27,879 nucleotides of DNA from Verrucomicrobiota bacterium (GTDB taxonomy: Bacteria > Verrucomicrobiota > Verrucomicrobiia > Opitutales > Opitutaceae). A model generated the notes under the pieces. The model searched no databases, was not told the DNA's origin, and worked only from the letters and a program-made list of their open reading frames with translations. The translations under genes and the position numbers were made by a program. The stretch covers positions 1 through 27,879 of the forward strand of contig JADKHC010000031.1 of NCBI GenBank assembly GCA_016721945.1, in the 5' to 3' direction. Positions 1 through 8,884 of this stretch are shown here, piece by piece; within the stretch, counting starts at the first letter, position 1, and every line of letters starts with the position of its first letter.

Positions 1-1034
1 GCAGCCAATGGACCGCGGGTGCGCCGTCGCAGAGCCCACAGCGCAACACCTAACACGAGCACACCGAGCGGGAAAAGCCATTGCCACCAGACCGCAGGGT
101 CCACCGCCCAACGCGGGTAAACGAAGTTGAGGCCGAACGGCCAAATCAGTTTGCCAATGTAGAACCAGATCGCCCGGCCAGCGACAAGCACACGCCCCAG
201 CAATGGCAGGTCAAAAGTCTCGCCCTTCGCACCGAGGTAAGTCTGCTCGACCCAGCTACTGAACAGCCCGGCGCTCACCCCGAGGACAAGCCAGGGTAAA
301 AGAGGCCGAACGTCGTGCCGCCAGTCGAGTCGCCCACGTTTCCACCAGAACATCACCAACAAGGCCGCCGGCAACGTCACCGTGCTGGTCTTGCACCCCA
401 TCGAAGCCACGAACAGCGCCAGCGCCGTGAAATAGGTCCGAGGTCTCCTCGTCTCATCGAACCGCAGATAAACCAGCGCCGCCGAGAGGTAGAAGACCAG
501 AGAAAGAGTGTTTTTTTGCTCTGTGATCCAGGCCACAGACTCGACATGTACTGGATGCAGCGCGAAGAGCAGCGCGGCCAGCCATCCTGCTCCAGCATAT
601 GAACGCACCTCCGGGCTGACAAGTGCCTGCCCGGAAGCGGATTTTTTGGATGTAGTCGGAGGTTCCACCTTTCTCTCGAGCAATCGGCGCAGGACCAGCC
701 CAAACAGCAGCGCGGAGCCAGCGTGCAACAACAGGGTGACCACATGGTAGCCGAACGGATGGTTCCCCCAAACCTGGTGCTGTAACCAAAAAGCACTATG
801 CAGAAGCGGGTAGTATTGCTCAACCGCTCCAGGCTCTGTCCAGATGCGTGCCAAGCCGTCAAGCGAGCGCAAGGCCGGCGCAGTCACGTAGTCACTGTCG
901 TTCCAGATAAATTCACCCGAAAGCGATGGCAAGTAAGCGACAACCGTCGCGCACAAGATCAGCAACCCGGGTAAGATGTTCCGAAAGAAGTTTGCCTCAG
1001 AGCTGGCCCTTGCAACTGGAGATGTTTTTGCCAC
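1..1034 (-). CDS. TMTC-like GT-C family membrane protein (probable TPR-containing glycosyltransferase), 3' end outside window
   Basis: I translated this frame by hand from the reverse strand; it is open from the window edge to a GTG at 1034, with an in-frame stop upstream and no ATG. The roughly 344 visible residues are a polytopic membrane protein. It has an N-terminal helix (LLILCATVVAYLPSL), then the first-loop segment WNDSDYVT, the stretch RSLDGLARIW, QYYPLLHSAFW, and the hallmark FALHPVHVESVAWITEQKN. This block is typical of bacterial TMTC-like proteins, in which a GT-C membrane domain precedes C-terminal TPR repeats. By family the protein is a lipid-linked-sugar-dependent glycosyltransferase acting at the outer face of the inner membrane, but no substrate can be read from the sequence. 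The TPR part would lie left of position 1. The GTG start has no clear ribosome site and is uncertain. Confidence 0.75.
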   Translation of the reverse strand, partial: MAKTSPVARASSEANFFRNILPGLLILCATVVAYLPSLSGEFIWNDSDYVTAPALRSLDGLARIWTEPGAVEQYYPLLHSAFWLQHQVWGNHPFGYHVVTLLLHAGSALLFGLVLRRLLERKVEPPTTSKKSASGQALVSPEVRSYAGAGWLAALLFALHPVHVESVAWITEQKNTLSLVFYLSAALVYLRFDETRRPRTYFTALALFVASMGCKTSTVTLPAALLVMFWWKRGRLDWRHDVRPLLPWLVLGVSAGLFSSWVEQTYLGAKGETFDLPLLGRVLVAGRAIWFYIGKLIWPFGLNFVYPRWAVDPAVWWQWLFPLGVLVLGVALWALRRRTRGPLA

Positions 1035-1321
1035 AGAAAGACGCGAACAGATAGAGCGCTGCCCTTCGGCTGGCTAGTCTAGAATAGCGATTCCTGCGTG
1101 GCCGAGGTCTCGCTAAAAATCGCAAGCCTGCCTCGAACTTATTTTCCCGACCTGGAAAATTGCGGTGCCAGCGAGCCAGCGGATGCCTAGGCAAAGTACA
1201 CACTGGGCTCGGTTACGAAGAGATGGGTAAGCAGCTTTTACTGTCCGCATAATTTCTGGGAATTGCTGTTGAGGTGGCGCATTCCGCCCTTCACGATGCA
1301 GAAGTTCTTTGGATTTTTTGT
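1035..1321. other. Intergenic region between the TMTC-like gene and the split tRNA
   Basis: I find no convincing gene here. The short frames on both strands have no recognisable motif and no signal peptide. The region must hold the promoter of the leftward membrane-protein gene and that of the rightward tRNA. Confidence 0.5.
1269..1297 (+). promoter_or_regulatory. Possible sigma-70 promoter of the tRNA gene
   Basis: TTGAGG (1269-1274) and CACGAT (1292-1297) are separated by 17 bases and lie 25 bases before the first tRNA base. They match the -35 consensus at four of six positions and the -10 at three of six, including the A2, A5 and T6 positions. This is a weak pattern-based call. Confidence 0.25.
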
Positions 1322-1620
1322 GGGCCTATAGCTCAACGGTTAGAGCAGAGGACTCAGTTTGGGTCGCTGGCGTGGAAACGTGCCAGTAGTCAGGTGTAAA
1401 TTCGGTGAACGGCCTACCCGCAAGGGTGACCCAACGCCGAGCCAAGCGTGTACCCGACATTCGGATACATGAAGGTGTAGAGGCCATAATCACCCATCTA
1501 AACCGGCAACGGCATGATGAAGGCATGGTCCAGACCACGCACGGATTACATCCGGCGGCGAAAGCCGAAGTGGTAAGCATAATCCTTTGGTTCTGGGTTC
1601 GAATCCCAGTGGGCCCACCA
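1322..1620 (+). tRNA. tRNA with CAU anticodon, probably tRNA-Ile2 (lysidine type), split by a group I intron
   Basis: The 5' exon is 1322-1354 and the 3' exon 1578-1620. Joined, they form a complete 76-base cloverleaf. The acceptor stem is GGGCCTA/TGGGCCC (one G-U pair) and the D stem is GCTC/GAGC. The anticodon stem is GAGGA/TCCTT with loop CTCATAA, the T arm is CTGGG-TTCGAAT-CCCAG, the discriminator is A, and CCA is encoded. The anticodon CAU could mean Met or Ile2. The acceptor and anticodon stems resemble bacterial tRNA-Ile2, whose C34 is changed to lysidine by TilS to read AUA. I favour Ile2 over elongator Met and see no initiator features. Without intron removal the anticodon loop is not formed, so the gene depends on splicing. 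Confidence 0.9.
1355..1577 (+). ncRNA. Group I intron, IC3 subgroup (Azoarcus-like self-splicing ribozyme), in the tRNA anticodon loop
   Basis: The 223-nt insert follows a U (1354) and ends in G (1577), as group I introns require. P1 forms between exon GACU (1351-1354) and internal guide GGUC (1362-1365) with the U-G wobble at the splice site. P2 is an 8-bp stem (1367-1374/1379-1386) with a GAAA loop. P3 is GGUG 1393-1396 with CACC 1491-1494. P4 is 1401-1405 with 1437-1441. P5 has an ACCC-GCAA-GGGU hairpin (1416-1427). P7 is GGCC 1482-1485 with GGUC 1527-1530. A 3' domain is closed by CCAC 1535-1538 and GUGG 1570-1573 and contains a CGGC-GAAA-GCCG hairpin. Core segments such as AAATTCGGTGAA, ACGCCGAGCCAAGC and GAAGGTGTAGAGG closely match the Azoarcus intron as I remember it. 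There is no reading frame for a homing endonuclease. All core helices can form, so I infer it is active. Confidence 0.9.
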
Positions 1621-1621
1621 T

Positions 1622-2611
1622 TTATCCGAAAGCGTTTTTCCTGAGTCCGCGAAGGGCGGTAAGGCCACCCCAGTCGGTGATGGGGGCGAGAGGCCGCGCG
1701 GCGGTACGCTCGCGAGCGCCGTGCCGTTCACGATACGCGGCGAGGTGCGTCTCGACGAAAGCTTGCGAGCCCAACACGGCACCATCGGTAAAGTAGCGCA
1801 CCCGGCAGCGCAGGACGGTGGCGAGCGGGAGACGGCCTTTTTGTTTTAGGACTTTCTCGAAGGCGGCGGGGGCGATGGCTTGGGCGTGTTGTTTAGTTGT
1901 CGTGCCAGTGCCAAAGAGGGCTTCGCGGTGGGCGGCATGGGCTTCGGCCCAGGTGGTACTAGGACCGTGGATCGCGCAGAGGCCGGCGCGGGCGGTTTTG
2001 TTGCCTGAGACGGCTTCGCCGTAGCCGCAGAAGCGGTAGTCTTTGGGGTCTTGCACGAGACCGGCGCGGACGCAGTTGAGGTCGATGTAGAGCGCGATGG
2101 TTTGGATGGCTCTGGTTTGTGGTTCGATCAGGACGGATTTGAAGCGTTCGGCGAAGAGAGCGCCGTAGCGGTGGTGGGATTTATTGAACCAGGTGGCGAA
2201 GCGCTGTTTCACCAGTTTCATGAAGGCGGAGACGTCGCCCATGAGAGCGAGTTGACGGGCGCGCCAGATTTCAGCTTCGGGGCCGCCGGTTGCGAGCTGG
2301 GCTTTGATGACGTCGAGGCGCTCGGTCTGGTACTTGGTGGGTTTTGGGTGGAGCAGTTGGTAGCGGCGAAGGAGTTCGGCGTCGGGCGGCGCAGTCTTAA
2401 CCGGGACTTTGAGCAGGACGTGGAAGTGGTTGCTCATGATCGCGTGGGTCAGGATCTGTACGCCGCAGAAGTCGGCCACGGTCCAGAGCTGCTTGCGCAG
2501 GACCTCCTTGGCCACGTCGTCGATCACGCGTTCGCCATTCACCACGCGGGTCATACAGTGGTAAACGGCTTCACCTATTTCAGGGTGAATTTTGATCCGA
2601 GCTAAACGCAT
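1622..2611 (-). CDS. REP-associated tyrosine transposase-like protein (RAYT, Y1/HUH superfamily)
   Basis: This 329-residue protein opens with the verrucomicrobial RAYT pattern ARIKIHPEIGEAVYHCMTR. It carries the HUH metal-binding motif as HFH in LTHAIMSNHFHVLL (about residues 55-68), then LVKQRFATWFNK...GALFAERFKSVL and a segment typical of the family, YIDLNCVRAGLVQDPKDY. Such enzymes are single-strand transposases thought to mobilise REP palindromes. The helix that normally carries the catalytic tyrosine reads QRFATWFN, with Phe where I expect Tyr, so activity is uncertain. Residues 250-329 form a basic C-terminal extension. The start is ATG at 2611 with no clear ribosome site. The stop lies one base beyond the CCA end of the convergent tRNA. 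Confidence 0.85.
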   Translation of the reverse strand: MRLARIKIHPEIGEAVYHCMTRVVNGERVIDDVAKEVLRKQLWTVADFCGVQILTHAIMSNHFHVLLKVPVKTAPPDAELLRRYQLLHPKPTKYQTERLDVIKAQLATGGPEAEIWRARQLALMGDVSAFMKLVKQRFATWFNKSHHRYGALFAERFKSVLIEPQTRAIQTIALYIDLNCVRAGLVQDPKDYRFCGYGEAVSGNKTARAGLCAIHGPSTTWAEAHAAHREALFGTGTTTKQHAQAIAPAAFEKVLKQKGRLPLATVLRCRVRYFTDGAVLGSQAFVETHLAAYRERHGARERTAARPLAPITDWGGLTALRGLRKNAFG

Positions 2612-2944
2612 GGTAGGAATTCAATCAGACAACATATCTTACGTCTAATTGTTTTTGACCTGTCCCTTGTAGAAAAATCCCCCTTAAAAAACATGGACGC
2701 TGTTTACCGCTGCTATGTAGTTTCGGGAAGGAAGGGGCGGGGCCATACGCCTTTTGGGATAATCGACCACTCCTAATCAAGCACTTGCAGAAAAACCAGG
2801 GGAATAGTTGTTTTTGCGCTCCTGTCGCAGAAATCAGGTTAACTGATCACCGCAGAGAAACGCCTGGGGCAAACCCGAATAACCTGTGCCATGCATTTCG
2901 CTAATGCCTATGATTAATTTTTCATCGGCAAAATATGCGCAGCG
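2612..2944. other. Intergenic region between RAYT and nifJ
   Basis: The region holds both divergent starts and is richer in A and T than its flanks. I see no gene, no strong palindrome and no clear promoter. The part next to the RAYT start (2612-2675) has several T and A runs and probably holds that gene's promoter. The last 60 bases before 2945 probably carry the nifJ promoter. Confidence 0.4.
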
Positions 2945-5526
2945 ATGGGCAACGAGCGAGATGCTTACGCCAACGGTACGCGTTATGTTAACCTTGTGAT
3001 CAAGCCGCTCTCTTCCGAAAAATCTACCCTCGATGCCAATGAGGCAGTAGCCAACGTAGCCTACCGAGTCTGCGAACTTTTCGCGATTTACCCCATCACT
3101 CCATCCTCACCGATGGGCGAGTGGGTCGACGAATGGTCCGCCAAAAAGAAAAAGAATCTCTGGGGCCACATCCCTGAAGTCATCGAGATGCAATCCGAAG
3201 GTGGCGCCGCCGGTGCCCTCCACGGTGCTCTCCAAGCTGGCGCTCTCTCGGCGTCGTTCACCGCATCGCAGGGCCTCCTGCTGATGATCCCGAATTTGTA
3301 CAAGATCGCCGGCGAGCTGCATCCGTTCGTGCTACACGTCACCGCCCGCGCTCTCGCCAGCCACGCGCTGTCGATCTTCGGCGATCACTCCGACGTCATG
3401 GCCTGCCGCCAGACCGGTGTCGCCATGCTCTGCTCCAACTCGGTGCAGGAAGCTCACGATTTCGCCATCATTTCCCACTCCGTAACGCTGAAGAGCCGCG
3501 TGCCCTTCATGCATTACTTCGACGGTTTCAGAACCTCCCACGAGGTCCAAAAAATATCGATCCTCAGCGACGACGACGTTCGCTCCATGATCGACATGGA
3601 TGCCGTCAAGGCCTTCCGCGAAAACGCCCTCACGCCCGACCGTCCTTCGATTCGCGGCACCGCGCAGAATCCCGACGTGTTCTTCCAGGCGCGTGAAGCC
3701 TGCAATCCTTTCTACGACGCCGTTCCCGCTGCTGTGCAGGAAGCGTTTGACGACCTCGCCGCCCGCACTGGTCGCCAGTACAAACTCTTCGATTACGAAG
3801 GTGCTCCCGACGCCGAGCGCGTCATCGTCATCATGGGCAGCGGCGCCGAAACCGTCTCCGAAACCGCCGCGTTCCTCAACGCCACGGGCGAGAAGACCGG
3901 CGTCGTCACCATCCGCCTGCTCCGTCCGTTCGATCCGGTTGCCATGCTCGCCGCTCTTCCTAAGACGGTCAAAAGCATCGCCGTCCTCGATCGCACCAAA
4001 GAACCCGGTGCTCTCGCCGAGCCTCTCTTCCAAGACATCGCCACCGCCCTCTACGAGAGCGACCGCGCCGGAATCCGCCTCATCGGTGGACGCTACGGCC
4101 TCGGCTCGAAAGAGTTCACGCCCGCGATGGTCAAAGCCGTCTTCGACGAGCTCAAGTCCGCCAGCCCGAAGAAGCGTTTCACCGTCGGTATCAACGACGA
4201 CGTCACCAAGCTTTCGCTCAACTACGACGAAACCTTCGACATCGAAACCGCCGACACCCGTCGCGCGATGTTCTTCGGCCTCGGCGCTGACGGCACCGTC
4301 GGAGCGAACAAGAATTCCATCAAGATTATCGGCGAAGGAACTGATCTCTACGCCCAAGGCTACTTCGTGTATGACTCGAAGAAGTCCGGCGCGATGACCG
4401 TTTCCCACCTGCGCTTCGGCCCCAAGCCGATCCGCTCGCCATACCTAATCAACCAGGCCAGCTTCGTCGCCGTCCATCACTTCCCGTTCATGGAACGTAT
4501 TGAGGTGCTGGCTCAGGCCGCCGTTGGCGCCACATTGTTGATCAATCTCAACGTCCCGGCCGATCAGGTCTGGGATCGCCTGCCGCGCGAAGTTCAGGCC
4601 CGCATCATCGAGAAGAAGCTCAAGCTCTTCGCGATCGACGCTTACTCCGTGGCCCACGCTGCCGGCATGGGCGGCCAGATCAACACCGTCATGCAGACGT
4701 GTTTCTTCGCCCTCTCCGGTGTTCTGCCGCGCGACGAAGCGATCGAAGCCATCAAGTACGCGATCAAGAAAACCTACGGCCGAAAAGGTGACGCAGTCGT
4801 CGCCAAGAATCACGCCGCCGTCGATGCCTCCCTCGCCGCGCTGCACGAGATCAAGATTACCGCGACCGTCACGGCCAAGGAAAACCGCGAACCCGTCGTC
4901 GCCGCTGTCGCGCCAGATTATGTCAAGCGCATCACGGCCGTCATGATGGCTGGCGATGGCGACCGGTTACCCGTCAGCGCTTTTGCTCCTAACGGTTCGT
5001 TCCCGGTCAGCACCACGCAGTGGGAAAAGCGCAACATCGCGCTCGAAATTCCCGTGTGGGACGCGACGCTCTGTATCCAGTGTAACAAGTGCGTGCTCGT
5101 TTGCCCGCACGCTGCGATCCGTTGCGCCGCCTACCCGACCGCCGCTGGCGAAGGTGCGCCCGAGACGTTTAAGAAAACCGACCTCAAGGTCAAAGACGTC
5201 CCCGGCCACAGCTTCACCATTCAGGTCGCGCCCGAGGACTGCACTGGCTGTACGCTCTGTCAAAAGGTTTGCCCTGCGAAGGACAAGACCGACCTCAAGC
5301 GCAAGGCCCTCATGATGGCTCCGCAGCCCCCGCTGCGTGCCACCGAACGCGCTAACTACGAGTTCTTCCTAAAGCTTCCACCCGCTCCGGCCGCGCTGCT
5401 TCAGGATACCGTCAAAGGCACGCAGTTCCGCGCTCCACTCTTCGAATACTCCGGCGCCTGCACCGGCTGCGGCGAAACCCCGTACGTCAAGCTCCTCACC
5501 CAGCTCTACGGTGATCGCCTCCTCGT

Positions 5527-6627
<1,101 letters not shown>

Positions 6628-6636
6628 ACTCATCTC

Positions 6637-6672
6637 AAAGGAGTGCGCCCCAAAAAGCGCACTCCTTTTTTT
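6637..6672 (+). terminator. Rho-independent terminator after nifJ
   Basis: AAAGGAGTGCGC (6637-6648) pairs with GCGCACTCCTTT (6657-6668) around the loop CCCAAAAA, and the run of seven T starts at 6666. The stem is perfect. It lies 10 bases after the nifJ stop and 35 bases before the next gene, so it should uncouple the two genes at least partly. Confidence 0.9.
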
Positions 6673-6706
6673 GACACCCTTTCCAAATCGCATCTCCGTT
6701 TCTTTT

Positions 6707-7699
6707 ATGAATCTCACGACCAACTACCTAGGCCTAAAACTCAAAGGCCCGCTCATGCCAGGTGCCTCTCCGCTCGTCGACAACATCGACAACATCAAGC
6801 GCCTCGAAGACGCCGGTGCCTCCGCCATCGTCATGCACTCGCTCTTCGCCGAGCAGATCGAGGGCAATAAGGTTGCCTTCGACCAGCACATCGACCGCTG
6901 GCAGGACAACTTCGCCGAGGCCACCAGTTTCTTCCCCTCGACCGACGGTTTTGCCTTCGGCCCCGAGGAATACCTCGGCCAGATCGCCAAGATCAAAGCC
7001 AAGACCGAACTACCCGTTATCGCCTCGCTCAACGGCACCAACACCGGTTCCTGGATTGAGCACGCCAAACTGATCGAGCAAGCCGGCGCCTCCGCCCTTG
7101 AACTCAACACCTACTTCCTAGGCACAAGCCGTCGCCTCCCCGCCACCGCGCTCGAAAACCGCGTGGTCGAGATCACCCGCGAAGTGCGCAAAGCGATCAA
7201 CATCCCGATCGCGGTCAAACTCTCGCCCTTCTACACCTCGGTCGCGCACCTCGCCGGCCGCCTCGAAGACGAAAAAGTCCAGGGCGTCGTGCTCTTCAAC
7301 CGTTTCTTCCAGCCCGAGATCAACACCGAGGAACTCGACGTCACGCCGAAGCTCGACCTCTCGACCTCCGAAGATCTGCGCCTGCGCCTGCGCTGGCTCG
7401 GCCTCCTCCGCGATCAAGTCAGCCTCAGCCTCGCAGCCTCCGGCGGCGTACACACACCGGTTGATATCGTCAAAGCGCTGCTTGCTGGTGCCGATGTCGT
7501 GCAGATCGTGGCTGAACTCCTGACCAAAGGCCCTGCTCGCCTCGGCGAACTGCTCACCGGCCTCAAGGAATGGATGGAAAAGCACGAGTATGAATCCGTC
7601 GAACAGATGATCGGCGCCCTCAGCCTCCGCAGTTGCCCCGATCCCGAAGCGTATGAGCGTGGCAACTACCTCCGCACGCTCCAGCTTTGGAAAGTCTGA
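6707..7699 (+). CDS. Dihydroorotate dehydrogenase-like protein (FMN-type TIM barrel)
   Basis: This 330-residue protein has the DHOD-like TIM-barrel signs: NYLGLKLKGPLMPGASPL at the N-terminus, a central LPVIASLNGTNTGSWIEHA, AVKLSPFYTSV near residue 172, and the phosphate-binding end AASGGVHTPVDIVKALLAGADVVQ. True DHODs have an NISCPN-type segment after strand 4. Here that place reads LELNTYFLG, so I do not expect pyrimidine biosynthesis. Such DHOD-like genes often lie next to PFOR in Bacteroidota and Verrucomicrobiota, as here, and a redox role with PFOR is plausible but unproven. I chose ATG 6707 because it starts directly before the family's MNLTTNYLG pattern; an upstream in-frame TTG at 6671 lies within the terminator. 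Confidence 0.85.
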   Translation: MNLTTNYLGLKLKGPLMPGASPLVDNIDNIKRLEDAGASAIVMHSLFAEQIEGNKVAFDQHIDRWQDNFAEATSFFPSTDGFAFGPEEYLGQIAKIKAKTELPVIASLNGTNTGSWIEHAKLIEQAGASALELNTYFLGTSRRLPATALENRVVEITREVRKAINIPIAVKLSPFYTSVAHLAGRLEDEKVQGVVLFNRFFQPEINTEELDVTPKLDLSTSEDLRLRLRWLGLLRDQVSLSLAASGGVHTPVDIVKALLAGADVVQIVAELLTKGPARLGELLTGLKEWMEKHEYESVEQMIGALSLRSCPDPEAYERGNYLRTLQLWKV

Positions 7700-7737
7700 G
7701 ACGAATCGTTCTCTTTATCTTTCTTCTTTCTCTCTCG

Positions 7738-7766
7738 AAGCCCGCGCTCACCCCGCGGGCTTTTTT
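7738..7766 (+). terminator. Rho-independent terminator after the DHOD-like gene
   Basis: AGCCCGCG (7739-7746) and CGCGGGCT (7754-7761) form a perfect 8-bp GC-rich stem followed by six T. It lies 40 bases after the stop of the DHOD-like gene. An A run on the other side could let it also work for the convergent pdxH transcript. Confidence 0.85.
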
Positions 7767-7874
7767 GTGATCTTTATTCTTTATCTTTATCCTTCTCTTT
7801 ATCTCCCCCGCTTCAGTCCGCCGGACCGGAACGGGAGAAAGATAAAGACGAAAGAGAACGAGAAAGAAACCGCC
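7767..7874. repeat. Long imperfect inverted repeat rich in CTTTATC/GATAAAG between convergent genes
   Basis: The left arm is pyrimidine-rich (repeats of CTTTATC up to about 7808) and the right arm purine-rich (GGGAGAAAGATAAAGA near 7833-7848). The centre is GTCC-GCC-GGAC with flanking CCCGCTTC and GGAACGGG. The two arms can form a long imperfect hairpin just beyond the pdxH stop. It may end pdxH transcription or be a local repeat. Confidence 0.45.
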
Positions 7875-8456
7875 TTACGGAAACAACCACTGGTGCTTCC
7901 AGCTTTCTCCAGCACGCGTGTAGACGAACCGTTGATGATGCCTAAACGGTTTTTGGTGCCAGAACTCGATCTTCTCGGGCCTCACGCGGAAACCCGACCA
8001 GTGCGGAGGACGCGGCACCGAACCAACCGCAAAGCGCAAGGCCGTTGCGGCCACGGCCTTTTCCAACTCCCAATATCCTTCCATCGGCTGCGATTGCTTC
8101 GAAGCCCACGCGCCGAGCTGACTCAACCGCGCACGTGAGGCGAAATAAGCATCGGCCTCGACATCCGTCACCGGCTCGACCGGACCATCGACTCGCACCT
8201 GACGCTCGCTCTGCGCCCAGTGAAAGCACAACGCAGCGCGCGGATGCGCTTTCAGGTCGGCGACCTTCGGACTTTCGAGATTAGTATAGAAAACAAAGCC
8301 GCGTTCATCAACGCCCTTGAGCAACACCATGCGCACCGCGGGGCGACCCTGCGCATCGACGGTGGCGAGTGACATCGCGGTCGGGTCGACGGAGCCCGCG
8401 CGCCGCGCTTCCTCCATCCATTCTTTAAAGAGACTGATCGGTTCTGCGTTTTCCAT
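7875..8456 (-). CDS. pdxH: Pyridoxamine/pyridoxine 5'-phosphate oxidase
   Basis: PdxH is an FMN enzyme of the cytoplasm that oxidises pyridoxine or pyridoxamine 5'-phosphate to pyridoxal 5'-phosphate with oxygen. The 193 residues show the whole family pattern in order: AMSLATVDAQGRPAVRMVLLKG, FVFYTNLESPKVADL, AALCFHWAQSERQVRVDG, YFASRARLSQLGAWASKQS, PRPPHWSGFRVRP and the C-terminal IEFWHQKPFRHHQRFVY. The length is slightly below the usual 200-220, with a short N-terminus as in many bacteria. I chose ATG 8456 (MENAEPISLF); an upstream in-frame start at 8492 would add 12 residues without family character. The gene converges on the DHOD-like gene. Confidence 0.93.
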   Translation of the reverse strand: MENAEPISLFKEWMEEARRAGSVDPTAMSLATVDAQGRPAVRMVLLKGVDERGFVFYTNLESPKVADLKAHPRAALCFHWAQSERQVRVDGPVEPVTDVEADAYFASRARLSQLGAWASKQSQPMEGYWELEKAVAATALRFAVGSVPRPPHWSGFRVRPEKIEFWHQKPFRHHQRFVYTRAGESWKHQWLFP

Positions 8457-8884
8457 AGCGAGTGTTAATCTGCTCCAACTCTTTACCCGCAACGCCCGTG
8501 CTGGCGAGCCTGCACTGAACCAGACGAGGCGGGCTAATCACGTCTGCTTCACCTTTGTAAACAGATGAAACAGCTTATCACGTCGACCTGTTTGAAACGA
8601 TTTTGCGATAGATAATCCTACACAAATCGTGTGCAGGGCTAGAAATCGTTTAAAACTTTGTAGTGCTGATAATTACAGATCTATCAGCCAGCCGTTTTCG
8701 TCCAGTGACCAGCAAAACGTCGGATTTCCTTACGAATCACCTTTGCGCGAAGAGAATGATGCCCAAAATTCGACTCTTTTAGAGAGCTATCAAACAACAT
8801 TTTACGTGAGAATTTGGCAAGATTCAGATCATTGGCATAAGCGTAGCTAAGCAAGTGGCTCCAGTCAGAATCCTACTTCAACTA
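8457..8884. other. AT-rich intergenic region with inverted repeats upstream of the PEP-CTERM gene
   Basis: This 428-bp stretch is clearly lower in GC than its surroundings. AAACGATTT at 8595-8603 is matched by its inverse AAATCGTTT at 8643-8651, and a third partial copy AAATCGT lies at 8624-8630. One frame (8629-8850) is open for 73 codons but shows no motif, signal or family resemblance, so I do not call it a gene. The region probably carries the divergent promoters of pdxH and the exported protein. Confidence 0.45.

Noticed and set aside
1326..1796. Short frames on both strands across the tRNA and intron
   Set aside because: They overlap the tRNA exons and ribozyme helices; the intron has no endonuclease motif such as LAGLIDADG or GIY-YIG.
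1322..2611. tRNA-targeted integrative element
   Set aside because: Only a RAYT gene is present; no integrase and no direct repeat of the tRNA 3' end is seen downstream in the window.
3332..4408. Long reverse-strand open frame (358 codons) inside nifJ
   Set aside because: Antisense shadow of a high-GC gene: Val/Glu/Gly-rich, no motif, and the forward frame is a clear PFOR.
8629..8850. 73-codon frame before the PEP-CTERM gene
   Set aside because: No start signal, motif or codon bias; the region is AT-rich intergenic DNA.
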